DNA of 64,000 bases from Tolumonas lignilytica (GTDB taxonomy: Bacteria > Pseudomonadota > Gammaproteobacteria > Enterobacterales > Aeromonadaceae): NCBI RefSeq assembly GCF_000527035.1, contig NZ_AZUK01000001.1, positions 558,001-622,000 of the forward strand, in the 5' to 3' direction. A model generated the notes under the pieces. That model saw nothing but the letters and a program-made list of their open reading frames with translations. It was not told the origin of the DNA and made no database searches. Of this stretch, positions 12,568 through 23,276 are shown one piece after another (the stretch's first letter is position 1; every line of letters begins with the position of its first letter). The position numbers and the translations under genes are program-made.

Positions 12568-13422
12568 TTATAAACCTTTACTAATTAACTGGTAACTTAC
12601 AACAAAAATAGGTAAAGCAGCAGTGAGGCTATCAATTCGATCTAATATACCACCATGTCCCGGCAGTAATGAGCCTGAATCTTTAATACCTGCCACTCGC
12701 TTAAACAAGCTCTCAGTTAAATCACCCAATACGGAAGCCAGCACAGCCAGAATAGAACTGATAATAATCGCAGCGCTTTGTAACATAGAACTGTGAACCT
12801 TGAAGGTCACAATGACCGCTAACAGCGTCGCTGCTCCAACACCACCTAATAGGCCTTCCACCGTTTTATTTGGACTAACCGCAGGTAGCAATTTACGTGA
12901 CCCGAATGCCCGCCCCGTAAAATAGGCGCCCGTGTCAGCAATCCATACCAGTGACATCACAAACAACAAAGTCCAACTGCCCACTTTCGTATCTTGTTGA
13001 AATTGATGACCCCGTAAAATCAGCAATGACCAGAAAAATGGTAACAAGACGCAGAGACCGAAAAACCATTGGACTAATATGCGCTTTTGCCACCATTTTT
13101 CACTACCTGGATAACAAATGATCATGCGTAATGCCAAGCACCACCAGCCAACAGCTATCAGTAAAATCCCCCATAACAAAGGTGAGATGTGTCCATTCAG
13201 GATTTGGGGCAAAGGAACAAAATAGTAGCTGGCGAACAATATCACTGAATAACTGACAGCAAACAAAGTGGGTAAATGCGGCGCTGAAAAACGCCCCCAT
13301 TCCCTTCCGGCAAGGAAAAACAACATTGCAGCCAATAAGGCAAAATATTCAACTGAAAGACAAAACACCCAGCCAAGGGCCAGTGGTATCAAAATAGAAG
13401 CCGTTATAATTCTTTGTTTCAA
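12568..13422 (-). CDS. cdsA: Phosphatidate cytidylyltransferase
   Basis: Integral membrane enzyme making CDP-diacylglycerol from phosphatidate and CTP, the branch point for all phospholipids. The 284 residues contain about eight hydrophobic segments and the C-terminal signature [26 protein letters not shown]-like region; SPNKTVEG is also present. The reading frame has no ATG near its head. The start is a TTG at 13422 with a GGGA-type ribosome site upstream, and the product then aligns at residue 1 with other CdsA proteins. The next gene, dxr, begins one base after its stop. Confidence 0.95.
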   Translation of the reverse strand: MKQRIITASILIPLALGWVFCLSVEYFALLAAMLFFLAGREWGRFSAPHLPTLFAVSYSVILFASYYFVPLPQILNGHISPLLWGILLIAVGWWCLALRMIICYPGSEKWWQKRILVQWFFGLCVLLPFFWSLLILRGHQFQQDTKVGSWTLLFVMSLVWIADTGAYFTGRAFGSRKLLPAVSPNKTVEGLLGGVGAATLLAVIVTFKVHSSMLQSAAIIISSILAVLASVLGDLTESLFKRVAGIKDSGSLLPGHGGILDRIDSLTAALPIFVVSYQLISKGL

Positions 13423-13440
13423 TGAAAATTATCCCTTTTA

Positions 13441-14220
13441 TTATGTGTTTTTGACTGAAGAAACCAGCCATTCTTTTATTTGATCACCAGTACATCCAAA
13501 CCGGCGCTCACGGGAAACAAAAGAAGCTATCGCTTCCATAAATTTGTCTTCACCAAAATCAGGCCAAAGCACAGGGGTGAAAAACAGTTCTGCATAGGCG
13601 ATTTGCCACAGCAAAAAATTACTGACCCGATGGTCGCCGCCCGTTCTAATCAGCAAATCGACCTCGGGAATATCGGCCATCGAGATATGATGCGATAACA
13701 GCGATTCATCAATCTGTTCAGGCAATAGATGACCTTGCGCGACCTGTGTTGCAATTTGCTGGCAGGCCTGAACAATGTCCCATCTGCCGCCATAGTTTGC
13801 CGCTATATTCAGAATCATGCCGTCGTTATTTGCAGTCAATGCTTCTGCATCATGGATCTTCTTTTGCAAACGGTCACTGAATCCACGAATATCGCCGATC
13901 ACACGCAGACGGATATTACCATCATGTAATTTTCGAACCTCGCGCCCCAGCACAAACATGAACAATTCCATCAATGCAGATACTTCTGATTCTGGACGTC
14001 GCCAATTTTCACTAGAAAACGCAAATAAAGTTAGCGCCTTTATTCCTAAGCGAGAAGCAACGGATACCACCTGACGAACAGAGGTTACACCAGCTTTATG
14101 GCCAGCTATGCGGATCTTTCCCCGTTGTTGAGCCCAGCGCCCATTACCATCCATGATAATAGCAACATGCTTTGGCATAGATTGATTGGCAATGTCCGCG
14201 ATGGCATCAGGTAATGTCAT
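13441..14220 (-). CDS. uppS: Undecaprenyl diphosphate synthase
   Basis: Cis-prenyltransferase producing the C55 lipid carrier precursor for peptidoglycan and O-antigen. The ATG at 14220 is chosen because GGAGG stands 7 bases before it; an in-frame ATG at 14232 would place that site inside the gene. The 259 residues carry [14 protein letters not shown] (catalytic Asp), FSSENWRRP and [19 protein letters not shown]. An intrinsic terminator lies directly upstream, so expression may depend on readthrough or a hidden promoter. Confidence 0.96.
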   Translation of the reverse strand: MTLPDAIADIANQSMPKHVAIIMDGNGRWAQQRGKIRIAGHKAGVTSVRQVVSVASRLGIKALTLFAFSSENWRRPESEVSALMELFMFVLGREVRKLHDGNIRLRVIGDIRGFSDRLQKKIHDAEALTANNDGMILNIAANYGGRWDIVQACQQIATQVAQGHLLPEQIDESLLSHHISMADIPEVDLLIRTGGDHRVSNFLLWQIAYAELFFTPVLWPDFGEDKFMEAIASFVSRERRFGCTGDQIKEWLVSSVKNT

Positions 14221-14234
14221 TGATTCCTCCATAT

Positions 14235-14267
14235 AAAAAGGCGCCGTGCAGCATGCCGCACGGCGCC
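14235..14267 (-). terminator. Intrinsic terminator between frr and uppS
   Basis: A perfect 10-base-pair GC-rich stem (14240-14249 with 14258-14267, 8-base loop) is followed on the minus strand by five T residues. It lies after frr and ends only a few bases before the uppS ribosome-binding site. Confidence 0.85.
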
Positions 14268-14289
14268 CGTACTATACCTGATTAACAGC

Positions 14290-14847
14290 TTAGATTTCCA
14301 TTAGCTCTTTTTCTTTAGCGGCTAACAAGTCATCAACCAGCTTCACAAAACCGTCAGTCAGTTTCTGGATCTCTTCTTGAGCACGACGATCATCGTCTTC
14401 TGTAATTTCTTTGTCTTTCAACAAAGCTTTCAGATCCGCATTACAATCACGACGGATATTGCGGACTGAAACACGAGATTGTTCTGCTTCTGCACGTACC
14501 AGTTTAATCAAATCTTTACGACGTTCTTCGGTCAATGGTGGCAATGGCACACGAATAGTCGTACCTGCAGATGAAGGATTTAATCCTAAATCTGAAGTCA
14601 TAATTGCTTTCTCAACAGCCTGAATCATACTGCGATCAAACACGGTAACGGCCAGCGTACGGGCATCTTCGGCAACAACGTTGGCAACCTGACGCAGCGG
14701 AGTCGCAGAACCGTAATATTCAACACTGATTCCATCCAGTAATGCAGGTTGAGCACGACCAGTACGGATCTTAGACATCTGAGATTTTAGTGAGTCAACA
14801 CTTTTGGTCATGCGATCTTTTGCATCAGTTTTAATTTCATTGATCAC
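14290..14847 (-). CDS. frr: Ribosome recycling factor
   Basis: Works with EF-G to split post-termination ribosomes. At 185 residues it is the standard length, with the three-helix-bundle sequence starting [13 protein letters not shown], the [22 protein letters not shown] block and a C-terminal helix [16 protein letters not shown]. It follows pyrH by 76 bases, in the conserved rpsB-tsf-pyrH-frr order. Confidence 0.98.
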   Translation of the reverse strand: MINEIKTDAKDRMTKSVDSLKSQMSKIRTGRAQPALLDGISVEYYGSATPLRQVANVVAEDARTLAVTVFDRSMIQAVEKAIMTSDLGLNPSSAGTTIRVPLPPLTEERRKDLIKLVRAEAEQSRVSVRNIRRDCNADLKALLKDKEITEDDDRRAQEEIQKLTDGFVKLVDDLLAAKEKELMEI

Positions 14848-14923
14848 AATCTGTATCCTTATTTCGCTAGATTTGGCAGACGCTTCATATTAAAGACTTT
14901 ATATAGCCAAAACGAAAGTCTGA

Positions 14924-15658
14924 TTATTTATTTTTGTGATAAATCAAAGTGCCTTCGCGCTCACCCATGATCACACGACGTAATGATCCTGGTTTATTCA
15001 TATTGAAGACACGAATAGGCAAGTTATGGTCGCGGGCCAGCGTAAACGCAGCCAAATCCATAACTTTTAATTCTTTGTCCAGAACTTCACTGTAGTCGAG
15101 TTCTGAATACAACTCAGCATCAGGATATTTCACTGGATCTGCCGAGAAAACCCCGTCAACTTTTGTTGCCTTTAAGACAACTTCCGCTTCAATCTCAATC
15201 CCGCGCAGACAAGCCGCAGAATCTGTAGTAAAAAACGGATTACCTGTACCTGCAGCAAAAATAACTACACGACCGTTGCGCAGCAGGCTAATCGCTTCTG
15301 CCCAGTTGTAGTCATTACAGATACCTTGCAAATTAATAGCTGACATCAGACGGGCATTTACATAGGCGCGGTGCAGAGCATCACGCATAGCCAGACCATT
15401 CATCACGGTCGCCAGCATACCCATGTGATCACCTACTACACGGTTCATGCCAGCTTTTGCCAGACCAGCGCCACGGAACAGGTTGCCGCCACCAATAACA
15501 AGACCAACTTCAACGCCCAATTCGATCAATTCCTTGATCTCTTGCGCCATACGATCCAATACAGTAGGGTCGATACCAAAACCTTCGGCACCCTGCAGGG
15601 CTTCGCCACTCAGTTTCAGCAGAACACGTTTATATGCAGTTTTCGGATGAGTGCTCAT
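14924..15658 (-). CDS. pyrH: Uridylate kinase
   Basis: Hexameric bacterial UMP kinase of the amino acid kinase family, making UDP for nucleotide and cell-wall precursor synthesis. The 244 residues include [16 protein letters not shown] at the phosphate-binding site, the glycine-rich [16 protein letters not shown] loop and the ATP-site block [18 protein letters not shown]. It follows tsf, from which a 24-base perfect palindrome separates it. Confidence 0.98.
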   Translation of the reverse strand: MSTHPKTAYKRVLLKLSGEALQGAEGFGIDPTVLDRMAQEIKELIELGVEVGLVIGGGNLFRGAGLAKAGMNRVVGDHMGMLATVMNGLAMRDALHRAYVNARLMSAINLQGICNDYNWAEAISLLRNGRVVIFAAGTGNPFFTTDSAACLRGIEIEAEVVLKATKVDGVFSADPVKYPDAELYSELDYSEVLDKELKVMDLAAFTLARDHNLPIRVFNMNKPGSLRRVIMGEREGTLIYHKNK

Positions 15659-15681
15659 TGCTCTATTTCCCGCTCATAGAA

Positions 15682-15705
15682 AGACCGCGACATATGTCGC
15701 GGTCT
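15682..15705. terminator. 24-base palindromic hairpin between tsf and pyrH
   Basis: The sequence AGACCGCGACAT and its exact reverse complement abut, giving a perfect 24-base palindrome between the tsf stop and the pyrH start. On the minus strand it is followed by TTTCTAT, a weak U tract, so it is probably a partial terminator or mRNA-stabilising hairpin. Confidence 0.65.
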
Positions 15706-15725
15706 GTATTTAGCCGATGGTTTGA

Positions 15726-16604
15726 TTAACCTTTCATGGCAGCAATTTGTGCCTGAACTTCAGCAGCGAAATCAGTTTCCTGTTTTTCGATACCTTCGCC
15801 TACTTCGAAACGGATGAAGTCCTGAACATCAGCACCTTTCTGTTTCAGCAGGTCAGCAACGATTACTGAAGGATCTTTAACGAATGGCTGACCAGTCAGA
15901 GAAATTTCACCAGTGAATTTCTTCATGCGGCCTTCAACCATTTTCTCTGCAATTTCTTTTGGCTTGCCAGAGTTAACAGCGATTTCAACCTGAATTTCGC
16001 GTTCTTTAGCTACAACTTCTGCAGAAACGTCTTCAGGTTTAACGAATTGTGGGCTGTTTGCCGCAACGTGCATTGCCAGATCTTTAGCCAGATCAGCATC
16101 GCCACCAACCAGTTTGGTCACAACACCGATGCGTGAACCGTGGATATAAGTACCCAGGTTGTCACCTTCAACGATGATGATACGACGCAGGTTCATGTTT
16201 TCACCGATCTTAGCGATCAGGTTGTTCAGAGTAACCTGAACGCTTTCGCCGTTACCGAAGTCTGCATTTTTCAGCACTTCCAGATCAGCGATTTTGCCAG
16301 CCAGTGCGATTTCAGCTACTTTGTCACCGAATGCACGGAAGCTAACGTCTTTAGCAACGAAGTCAGTTTCACAGTTCAGTTCGATCATGACAGCAGTGTT
16401 GCCAGAAGAACGAGCAACAATCACACCTTCCGCTGCGATACGGCCTGCTTTTTTAGCCGCTTTAGCCTGACCTGATTTACGCATGTTTTCGATGGCTAAT
16501 TCGATGTCGCCATTTGCTTCGGTCAGTGCTTTTTTACAATCCATCATGCCTGCGCCAGTACGTTCGCGCAGTTCTTTTACCATTGCAGCAGTAATATCTG
16601 CCAT
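15726..16604 (-). CDS. tsf: Elongation factor Ts
   Basis: Guanine nucleotide exchange factor for EF-Tu. The ATG at 16604 is chosen: it has a GAGG site about 9 bases upstream, and the product begins [19 protein letters not shown] as in other EF-Ts proteins; the longer frame to 16655 adds unrelated residues. The 292-residue protein has the UBA-like N-terminus and [11 protein letters not shown] block. It is the second gene of the rpsB-tsf pair. Confidence 0.98.
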   Translation of the reverse strand: MADITAAMVKELRERTGAGMMDCKKALTEANGDIELAIENMRKSGQAKAAKKAGRIAAEGVIVARSSGNTAVMIELNCETDFVAKDVSFRAFGDKVAEIALAGKIADLEVLKNADFGNGESVQVTLNNLIAKIGENMNLRRIIIVEGDNLGTYIHGSRIGVVTKLVGGDADLAKDLAMHVAANSPQFVKPEDVSAEVVAKEREIQVEIAVNSGKPKEIAEKMVEGRMKKFTGEISLTGQPFVKDPSVIVADLLKQKGADVQDFIRFEVGEGIEKQETDFAAEVQAQIAAMKG

Positions 16605-16642
16605 GTCATCCATCCTCAAATTAGGTAAATGCCAGTTACAGC

Positions 16643-16666
16643 AAAAAGGGGCCACAGGGGCCCCTT
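16643..16666 (-). terminator. Attenuator-like hairpin between rpsB and tsf
   Basis: An 8-base-pair stem (16646-16653 with 16659-16666, 5-base loop) whose distal arm runs into a five-T tract on the minus strand. It lies in the rpsB-tsf gap, where partial termination would set the S2 to EF-Ts ratio. In E. coli the same gap is known to hold an attenuating terminator. Confidence 0.7.
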
Positions 16667-16703
16667 CAAACCTGTACGATTCGTGTCAGGGCCTAACTAC
16701 AAA

Positions 16704-17432
16704 TTAGTTAGCTTCAACAAAACCGTCTTGTTCAGCTTGAACAACGATATCCAGCTCGCGAGCAGTTTTGATTGCATCAGCAGCAGCATTCAGATACAGC
16801 TGTACAGCACGGATCGCGTCATCGTTACCTGGGATGATGTAATCCACGCCGTCTGGGTTTGAGTTGGTATCAACGATAGATACAACTGGAATACCCAGGT
16901 TGTTAGCTTCTTTGATAGCGATATGTTCGTGATCAGCATCGATTACGAACAGAACATCAGGCAGGCCGCCCATGTCTTTGATACCGCCCAGGCTCTTCTC
17001 CAGCTTTTCCATTTCACGAGTACGCATCAGCGCTTCTTTCTTGGTCAGCTTTTCGAAAGTGCCGTCTTGTGACTGAGTTTCCAGATCTTTCAGACGTTTG
17101 ATTGACTGACGAACAGTTTTCCAGTTAGTCAGCATACCGCCCAACCAGCGATGGTTCACATAGAACTGGTCGCAGTTAGCCGCTGCGTCTTTAACAGCTT
17201 CTGTTGCAGCACGTTTAGTACCAACAAACAGAATTTTACCTTTTTTGGAAGCAACGCTAGACAGGTAGTTCAGCGCGTCATCAAACATTGGAACTGTTTT
17301 TTCCAGGTTGATGATATGTACATTGTTGCGGGCACCGAAGATGTACTGCTTCATTTTTGGGTTCCAGAAACGAGTCTGGTGACCGAAGTGAACACCTGCC
17401 TGCAGCATGTCGCGCATAGAAACTTTAGCCAT
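16704..17432 (-). CDS. rpsB: 30S ribosomal protein S2
   Basis: Small-subunit protein S2. The ATG at 17432 is chosen because the product then begins [22 protein letters not shown]-like and a GAGG site stands upstream; the longer frame would start inside the structured leader. The 242 residues include [29 protein letters not shown] and the C-terminal [13 protein letters not shown] block. It heads the operon with tsf and is preceded by a strong regulatory leader. Confidence 0.98.
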   Translation of the reverse strand: MAKVSMRDMLQAGVHFGHQTRFWNPKMKQYIFGARNNVHIINLEKTVPMFDDALNYLSSVASKKGKILFVGTKRAATEAVKDAAANCDQFYVNHRWLGGMLTNWKTVRQSIKRLKDLETQSQDGTFEKLTKKEALMRTREMEKLEKSLGGIKDMGGLPDVLFVIDADHEHIAIKEANNLGIPVVSIVDTNSNPDGVDYIIPGNDDAIRAVQLYLNAAADAIKTARELDIVVQAEQDGFVEAN

Positions 17433-17458
17433 TTTATTCCTCTTTGGGGTTGGGCCTC

Positions 17459-17514
17459 CACACATCCCTCACTCCGACCATGTTAGGCACCCCGGAGCGG
17501 GTTATAGATGTGTG
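17459..17514 (-). promoter_or_regulatory. rpsB mRNA leader, predicted S2 autoregulatory structure
   Basis: On the minus strand an outer 8-base helix (CACACATC at 17514-17507 with GATGTGTG at 17466-17459) encloses an inner 5-base helix (CTCCG 17497-17493 with CGGAG 17476-17472), 27 bases before the rpsB ATG. Gammaproteobacterial rpsB leaders are known to bind S2 for feedback control. The match to that class is by position and structure, not a search. Confidence 0.75.
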
Positions 17515-17565
17515 TGTGGTTTAAGATTTAAGTGATGAAATCGGAGAGCTCTCCGTTCGGGCGGC

Positions 17566-17574
17566 TTTATACCA
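17566..17574 (-). promoter_or_regulatory. Probable extended -10 promoter of rpsB
   Basis: On the minus strand TGGTATAAA matches an extended -10 element and is followed by a GC-rich stretch (GCCGCCCG), the kind of discriminator found at stringently controlled ribosomal promoters. No good -35 hexamer was found at 17 bases. Confidence 0.55.
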
Positions 17575-17741
17575 TAAAGACGCTCTGAGCGCCACTTTAA
17601 ATAGGTTAATGCCGAGTCTTTTAATATGAAGAATAGCTGGCATTACTGTTGTTGAGACTAGCACTCATTTTCTATTGTCTATAAAATCAATGAAACGTTA
17701 TACCTGCCGTAAGGTTGCAGGTTTCAGCTCAGAGAAATCAT

Positions 17742-18533
17742 ATGTCCATCATTATTAAAACCGCTGAAGAAATTGAAAAGATGCGCGTGGCTGGTCGTCT
17801 GGCTGCTGAAGTGCTTGAGATGATCGCACCGTATATGAAAGCGGGTATTACGACTGAGGAACTGGATAACATCTGTCACGATTATATCGTCAATGAACAG
17901 AAAGCCATTCCCGCCCCGTTGAACTATCACGGTTTCCCGAAATCAACCTGTATTTCGATTAATCATGTTGTTTGCCATGGCATTCCCTCTGCAGATAAGA
18001 AGCTGAAAGACGGCGACATTGTGAATATGGACATCACTGTGATCAAGGATGGCTATCATGGCGATACATCGCAGATGTTTATTATCGGAAAAGGCAGCAT
18101 CATGGCAGAACGCTTATGTCGTGTTGCGCAGGAATCGCTTTATCTGGCTATCAAAATGGTAAAACCCGGTGCCCGTTTGGGTGATTTGGGTGCGGCCATT
18201 CAAAAACATGCGGAAGGTCATGGCTATTCCGTAGTACGCGAATATTGTGGCCACGGTATCGGTAAGGGTTTTCATGAAGAACCCCAGGTTTTACATTATG
18301 GTAAAGCCGGTACAGGCGAAATCCTGCGGCCGGGCATGTGTTTTACCATTGAACCCATGATCAACGCAGGAAAACCACAATGTAGCGTGTTAAAAGATGA
18401 CTGGACGGTGGTGACCAAAGATCGCAGTTTATCAGCTCAATGGGAACACACTTTGCTTGTTACGGAAGATGGATGTGAAGTCCTGACCTTACGTAAAGAT
18501 GAAACATTGGATCGTATTTTTCATCATAGCTGA
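17742..18533 (+). CDS. map: Methionine aminopeptidase type I
   Basis: Removes the initiator methionine from nascent proteins. The ATG at 17742 gives MSIIIKTAEEIEKMRVAGRL and 263 residues, the usual length. The five metal ligands are visible: Asp in NMDITVIKDGYHGDT, His in YCGHGIGKGFHEEP, Glu in FTIEPM and Glu in QWEHTLLV. It is transcribed away from rpsB across a 309-base interval that holds the two promoters, as in E. coli. Confidence 0.98.
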   Translation: MSIIIKTAEEIEKMRVAGRLAAEVLEMIAPYMKAGITTEELDNICHDYIVNEQKAIPAPLNYHGFPKSTCISINHVVCHGIPSADKKLKDGDIVNMDITVIKDGYHGDTSQMFIIGKGSIMAERLCRVAQESLYLAIKMVKPGARLGDLGAAIQKHAEGHGYSVVREYCGHGIGKGFHEEPQVLHYGKAGTGEILRPGMCFTIEPMINAGKPQCSVLKDDWTVVTKDRSLSAQWEHTLLVTEDGCEVLTLRKDETLDRIFHHS

Positions 18534-18541
18534 TTTATCCC

Positions 18542-18563
18542 GGCTCCACAGTGACGTGGAGCC
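18542..18563 (+). promoter_or_regulatory. Hairpin over the glnD ribosome-binding region
   Basis: A perfect 8-base stem (18542-18549 with 18556-18563, 6-base loop) lies 7 bases before the glnD ATG. Its second arm contains the only GGAG near that start, so folding would hide the ribosome site. It could also be a weak terminator for map, but no T tract follows. Confidence 0.5.
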
Positions 18564-18569
18564 TAACCC

Positions 18570-21212
18570 ATGGAATTGCTTATGCTTCCGGAACAACTGA
18601 ACCCGGGTGCCATACCCGATGATCGACTGACTATCCCGCACTGCAAAGAACTACTATCACAACTTCAAACCTGGCTACAGGCGCAATTTGAAGCACAAGA
18701 AGATGTTTTACCGCTGGTCATGGCGCGTTCAGAATTCACCGACCAGTTATTAACCCGTTTATGGCTGAAATTTGGCTTAGACAAACATCCTTCTTTGGCA
18801 TTAATTGCCGTAGGTGGTTACGGACGTAGCGAACTCCACCCCTACTCTGACATTGATATTCTGGTCTTGAGTCAGAAAAATATCACGCCACAACAAGGTG
18901 AAACCATCAGTCAGTTTCTGACACTATTATGGGATTTGCGTCTGGATATCGGGCATGCGGTGCGTTCGCTAAAAGAATGTGTTCAGCAGGGAAAAGACGA
19001 TATTACCGTCGCGACCAATCTTTTAGAAAGTCGTCTGATTTGCGGTTCAGTTCAAACGTTTGATGCACTTCAGGAAGCGATCCAGCCCCCTAAATTCTGG
19101 CCAAGTGATGCCTTTTTCCGCGCAAAACGCGAAGAGCAGATGCTCCGCCATCAGCAGTATCAGGACACTGCTTTTTTACTGGAGCCGGATGTTAAAAGTA
19201 ACCCGGGGGGACTGCGGGATCTGCAGATTATTACCTGGATTGCCCGTCGTCAGTATGGCGCCATGTCATTACAGGAAATGACCAGTTTCGGATTTCTGAA
19301 TAAAGCTGAATATCTGGAGTTGCAGGATTGTCAGAATTTCCTGTGGCGGGTACGTTTTGCCTTGCATCTGGCCATTCAGAAAAATGATAACCGTCTGCTG
19401 TTTGACCGTCAGCGCATAGTTGCCAAAATGCTTGGCTACCCCGGCGAAGGTAATGCACCGGTTGAGCAAATGATGAAGCGTTTCTTTCAAACAGTACGTC
19501 GTATCACTGAACTGAATGAAATGCTGTTGCAACTTTTTGATGAAGCCATTCTGGGTAACGAATCGACCAAAACCAAACTGGTCAACGAAAATTTCATTGT
19601 CCGTGGCACATTGATTGATGTTTTAGAGCCATCCATCTTTGAAAATGCGCCACACACCATGCTGGATTTGTTTTATCAGATCGCAGAAAACCCGGAAATT
19701 ACCGGAATTTACTCCTCCTGTCTGCGCGCATTACGTGATGCACGACGCGGTCTGGTAATCGCGTTACAGGAGTTGCCGGAATGTCGCGAACGTTTTATGG
19801 CGATCCTTCGTCATCCGCGTGGCATTTCACTGCCCTTCACGCTGATGCATGAGCATGGCATTCTGGCCGCCTATTTACCGCAATGGAGCCAGATTGTCGG
19901 TCAGATGCAATTTGATATGTTCCATGCCTACACGGTTGATGAGCATACCCATCGCTTGCTGAAAAATATTTATCGGTTCCAGCAGGCTGAACGGGCCAAA
20001 TTACACCCGCTGTTTTTTGAAACATACAACCGGCTGAAAAAGCCTGAACTGTTATTCATTGCCGCCCTTTTCCACGATATCGCTAAAGGTCGGGGTGGTG
20101 ACCATTCCGATTTGGGGGCCAATGACGCGCTCTACTTCTGCGAATTACATGGTTTAGATCGTTATGAAGGCCGCCTCGTTGCCTGGCTGGTCAAGAACCA
20201 CCTGCTGTTTTCGGTCACGGCACAACGTCGTGATATTTATGATCCTGACATCATTACGGAGTTTGCGCGTGCAGTTCGAGATGAGGAACATCTGGGCTAC
20301 CTGTATTGCCTGACCGTCGCTGATATTTGTGCCACCAATGATTCGCTATGGAATGACTGGAAAGGTACCTTATTGAAAGAACTGTTCTTTGCTACACAGC
20401 GTGCTTTACGTCAGGGATTGGAAAATCCGCCGGATATGCGTTTGCGTATTCGTGAAAATCAACGTCAAGCCATGTTGATCCTGAAAATACAAGGCTACGA
20501 CGAATCCAAGATTAATCAGCTTTGGCAACAGTTTAAAGCCGATTATTTCCTGCGACATGGATCTGAACAGATAGCCTGGCATAGTCGTCATATCATTGAT
20601 CACGCGGACCAAAGCAAACCACTGGTCGTCTTTGGTAATCACAAAACGCGTGGGGGCAGTGAAATTTTCCTCTACAGCCCGGATATGCCGAATCTTTTCG
20701 CTACGGTAGCAGCCATTCTGGATCACAAAAACCTCGATATTCATGACGCCCAGATCATGAACTCGAAAGACGGTTACGTCATGGATACCTTTGTGGTCAT
20801 GGAACCCAATGGTGAACCAGTCGTGGTGGATCGCGTCCCCATGATCATTCAATCATTGGAGCAGGCACTAACCCGCCCCGGTTATACTTTGCCACCGTCA
20901 CGGCCACTGTCTCGTCGGCATCGGCAGTTCAATGTACCAACCACGATCACGTTCTTGCCTGTAAAAGGTGATCATAAACATAGCTTGATTGAATTGGTCG
21001 CGCTAGATAGCCCAGGGGTTCTGGCACGGATCGGTTCAGTCTTCCAAGAGTGTGAACTGGAAGTTCATGCCGCCAAAATCACCACCATTGGTGAAAGAGT
21101 AGAAGACTTTTTCAGTTTGTCACGTCATGACGGGTTCCCGTTAACGGATGAAGATAAGCAAAAGCTGGAAGAAAAACTGATAGAAAAGCTAAATCCATCC
21201 GACGAAATGTGA
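18570..21212 (+). CDS. glnD: Bifunctional uridylyltransferase/uridylyl-removing enzyme GlnD
   Basis: Senses glutamine and adds or removes UMP on PII proteins, controlling nitrogen assimilation. The 880 residues contain the nucleotidyltransferase motif [19 protein letters not shown] near residue 80, an HD domain ([17 protein letters not shown] near residue 500) for UMP removal, and two C-terminal ACT domains for glutamine binding. A second in-frame ATG lies 12 bases downstream. The map-glnD-dapD order is that of E. coli. Confidence 0.96.
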   Translation: MELLMLPEQLNPGAIPDDRLTIPHCKELLSQLQTWLQAQFEAQEDVLPLVMARSEFTDQLLTRLWLKFGLDKHPSLALIAVGGYGRSELHPYSDIDILVLSQKNITPQQGETISQFLTLLWDLRLDIGHAVRSLKECVQQGKDDITVATNLLESRLICGSVQTFDALQEAIQPPKFWPSDAFFRAKREEQMLRHQQYQDTAFLLEPDVKSNPGGLRDLQIITWIARRQYGAMSLQEMTSFGFLNKAEYLELQDCQNFLWRVRFALHLAIQKNDNRLLFDRQRIVAKMLGYPGEGNAPVEQMMKRFFQTVRRITELNEMLLQLFDEAILGNESTKTKLVNENFIVRGTLIDVLEPSIFENAPHTMLDLFYQIAENPEITGIYSSCLRALRDARRGLVIALQELPECRERFMAILRHPRGISLPFTLMHEHGILAAYLPQWSQIVGQMQFDMFHAYTVDEHTHRLLKNIYRFQQAERAKLHPLFFETYNRLKKPELLFIAALFHDIAKGRGGDHSDLGANDALYFCELHGLDRYEGRLVAWLVKNHLLFSVTAQRRDIYDPDIITEFARAVRDEEHLGYLYCLTVADICATNDSLWNDWKGTLLKELFFATQRALRQGLENPPDMRLRIRENQRQAMLILKIQGYDESKINQLWQQFKADYFLRHGSEQIAWHSRHIIDHADQSKPLVVFGNHKTRGGSEIFLYSPDMPNLFATVAAILDHKNLDIHDAQIMNSKDGYVMDTFVVMEPNGEPVVVDRVPMIIQSLEQALTRPGYTLPPSRPLSRRHRQFNVPTTITFLPVKGDHKHSLIELVALDSPGVLARIGSVFQECELEVHAAKITTIGERVEDFFSLSRHDGFPLTDEDKQKLEEKLIEKLNPSDEM

Positions 21213-21243
21213 TAAAAAGAACCGTTTTTTTAGGGAGAGAAAC

Positions 21244-22071
21244 ATGTCTGATTTACAACGCATCATTGATGACGCATTTGAGCGTCGCGATACCATTACG
21301 CCAACTAGCGTCGATCCGATTGTTCGTGAAGCGGTGCTGCAAACTATTGACATGCTGGATGCAGGTCAAATCCGTGTCGCTGAAAAAATCGCCGGAGAAT
21401 GGGTGGTGCATCAATGGGTGAAGAAGGCAGTTCTGCTGTACTTCCGCATCAATGATAACGCGGCGCTGCAAGGTGCCGGCACTCAGTATTACGACAAAGT
21501 GCCATTGAAATTTGCTGATTACACACCTGAGCAGTTCAAACAGGAAGCCATTCGTGTTGTACCGCCAGCAACCGTACGTAAAGGTTCATTCATCGCCCGT
21601 AATGCCGTCCTGATGCCTTCTTATGTGAACATCGGTGCTTATGTTGGCGAAGGCACCATGGTTGATACCTGGGCGACCGTTGGTTCTTGTGCTCAGATCG
21701 GCGCAAATGTGCATCTGTCTGGTGGCGTGGGTATCGGTGGTGTTCTGGAGCCGCTGCAGGCTGGCCCAACCATCATCGAAGACAACTGCTTCATCGGTGC
21801 TCGTTCAGAAGTCGTTGAAGGTGTGATTGTGGGTGAAGGCTCTGTGATTTCCATGGGCGTATTCATCGGCCAGTCTACCCGTATTTATGATCGTGAAACC
21901 GGCGAAATCCACTACGGTAAAGTTCCTCCGGGATCGGTGGTGGTTTCAGGTTCTCTGCCATCCAAATGTGGCAAATACAGCCTGTATGCAGCCGTGATCG
22001 TAAAGAAAGTAGATGCTAAAACCCGTTCTAAAGTAGGCATCAACGGCCTGCTGCGCAGCATCGACGAATAA
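21244..22071 (+). CDS. dapD: 2,3,4,5-tetrahydropyridine-2,6-dicarboxylate N-succinyltransferase
   Basis: Succinyl-CoA-dependent step of the diaminopimelate/lysine pathway. At 275 residues it matches the family, with hexapeptide beta-helix repeats from about residue 105 ([21 protein letters not shown]) and the [18 protein letters not shown] block. A strong AGGGAGA ribosome site precedes the ATG, and a terminator follows the stop by 24 bases. Confidence 0.97.
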   Translation: MSDLQRIIDDAFERRDTITPTSVDPIVREAVLQTIDMLDAGQIRVAEKIAGEWVVHQWVKKAVLLYFRINDNAALQGAGTQYYDKVPLKFADYTPEQFKQEAIRVVPPATVRKGSFIARNAVLMPSYVNIGAYVGEGTMVDTWATVGSCAQIGANVHLSGGVGIGGVLEPLQAGPTIIEDNCFIGARSEVVEGVIVGEGSVISMGVFIGQSTRIYDRETGEIHYGKVPPGSVVVSGSLPSKCGKYSLYAAVIVKKVDAKTRSKVGINGLLRSIDE

Positions 22072-22095
22072 TCAGTTTATTCTGATAGCATCTCT

Positions 22096-22124
22096 AACGC
22101 CCCTTTCTTGGGGCGTTATTTTTT
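22096..22124 (+). terminator. Intrinsic terminator after dapD
   Basis: An 8-base stem AACGCCCC/GGGGCGTT (22096-22103 with 22110-22117) with a 6-base loop, followed by ATTTTTT. It closes the map-glnD-dapD unit. Confidence 0.9.
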
Positions 22125-22243
22125 GCCAACGCTCACACCGTTAATCAGAGAGCTGGATCAACTGCGCTGACTTTCTGGAAATGCATATATTTATGCCATA
22201 CAGTAATAAGCCTGTTTTTATCCTCTTTATGCTGTAGAGAATT

Positions 22244-23257
22244 ATGTCACTGAAAGCTATTGCTCAGGAATTAGGGATTTCGATCACCACCGTCAGTCGT
22301 GGTCTTAACGGTTATAGTGATGTAGCCGAACACACCCGAAAACTGATCATGGCTGCCGCAGAAGCTCGCGGTTATTTACCTAATGCGTCTGCCCGTCGTT
22401 TAAAGACCGGTCGTACGGATGCGATTGGGCTAGTCTATCCGATGACTACCGCCGCATTATATGACCCCAATCTGCTGGATATAGTTGCTCATATCACCAG
22501 TGCTTTAGCCGATTTTAATATCGATATCCTGATGGTGTCCGATCAGGAACATGATGGCACCTCCCCCTACATTCGCCTGATTGAAAGCGGTCGGGTAGAT
22601 GCTTTGATCGTGATGGACGTGCTGGATGAAGATCCGCGCGTCAATTATCTGTTAGCCAGAGGCCATAAATTTCTTTCGTTTGGCCGTTGTAATGCAACAC
22701 AACCCTACGCATGGTTTGACTTTGACTGTGAAGCTGGCAGCCGCTTAGCCGTGCAGCATCTCATTGAAAAAGGTCATACACGCATTGCTTATCTCGGCGG
22801 CAGTGACCATCGGGCTTTCGTGAATCAGCGAAAAGATGGCTATATTAAACAGATGAATGAGGCCAGGTTGGAAATTCCAGATGGTTTTGTGGTGGAAACA
22901 ATTCGTAATCGTCGCAATGGCGTCACTGCCATGAAGCAGTTACTGCAGCTAGAGGTATTACCAACTGCGGTATTGATTGATAACAGCATGATGGCTGACG
23001 GCGCGATCATGGAAACCCTATCTGCCAATCTCAGACCGGGCGAAGATATCTCTTTTATCATTTACGACGGTTTACCCCCCGACTCCTTGTTAAATTACAA
23101 CGCAACTTCAGTGCAACTTTCCACTTCCGCACAAAAAAGCAAGCAAATCGCAGATATGGTTCTGGCCCTGATCAATGGCGCCAATCCAGACAATCTCCAT
23201 GTGTTATGGACCCCCGAAATTGTTTCCGGTGACACGGTGAAAGATTTGCGCTCTTAG
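22244..23257 (+). CDS. LacI-family regulator of the alpha-galactoside locus
   Basis: A 337-residue LacI/GalR-type protein. The N-terminal helix-turn-helix reads LKAIAQELGISITTVSRGLNGYSDV, followed by the hinge region and a periplasmic-binding-protein-like sugar-sensing domain. It lies directly upstream of a GH36 alpha-galactosidase on the same strand, and AACGTT-centred palindromes fill the gap between them. It probably represses the galactosidase and transport genes until an alpha-galactoside or its product binds. The effector cannot be read from the sequence. Confidence 0.9.
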   Translation: MSLKAIAQELGISITTVSRGLNGYSDVAEHTRKLIMAAAEARGYLPNASARRLKTGRTDAIGLVYPMTTAALYDPNLLDIVAHITSALADFNIDILMVSDQEHDGTSPYIRLIESGRVDALIVMDVLDEDPRVNYLLARGHKFLSFGRCNATQPYAWFDFDCEAGSRLAVQHLIEKGHTRIAYLGGSDHRAFVNQRKDGYIKQMNEARLEIPDGFVVETIRNRRNGVTAMKQLLQLEVLPTAVLIDNSMMADGAIMETLSANLRPGEDISFIIYDGLPPDSLLNYNATSVQLSTSAQKSKQIADMVLALINGANPDNLHVLWTPEIVSGDTVKDLRS

Positions 23258-23276
23258 CGTTGTTTTCTCCCTCAAT

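Noticed and set aside
16605-16655. Longer EF-Ts start
   Set aside because: Residues do not match the family, and a GAGG site precedes the ATG at 16604.
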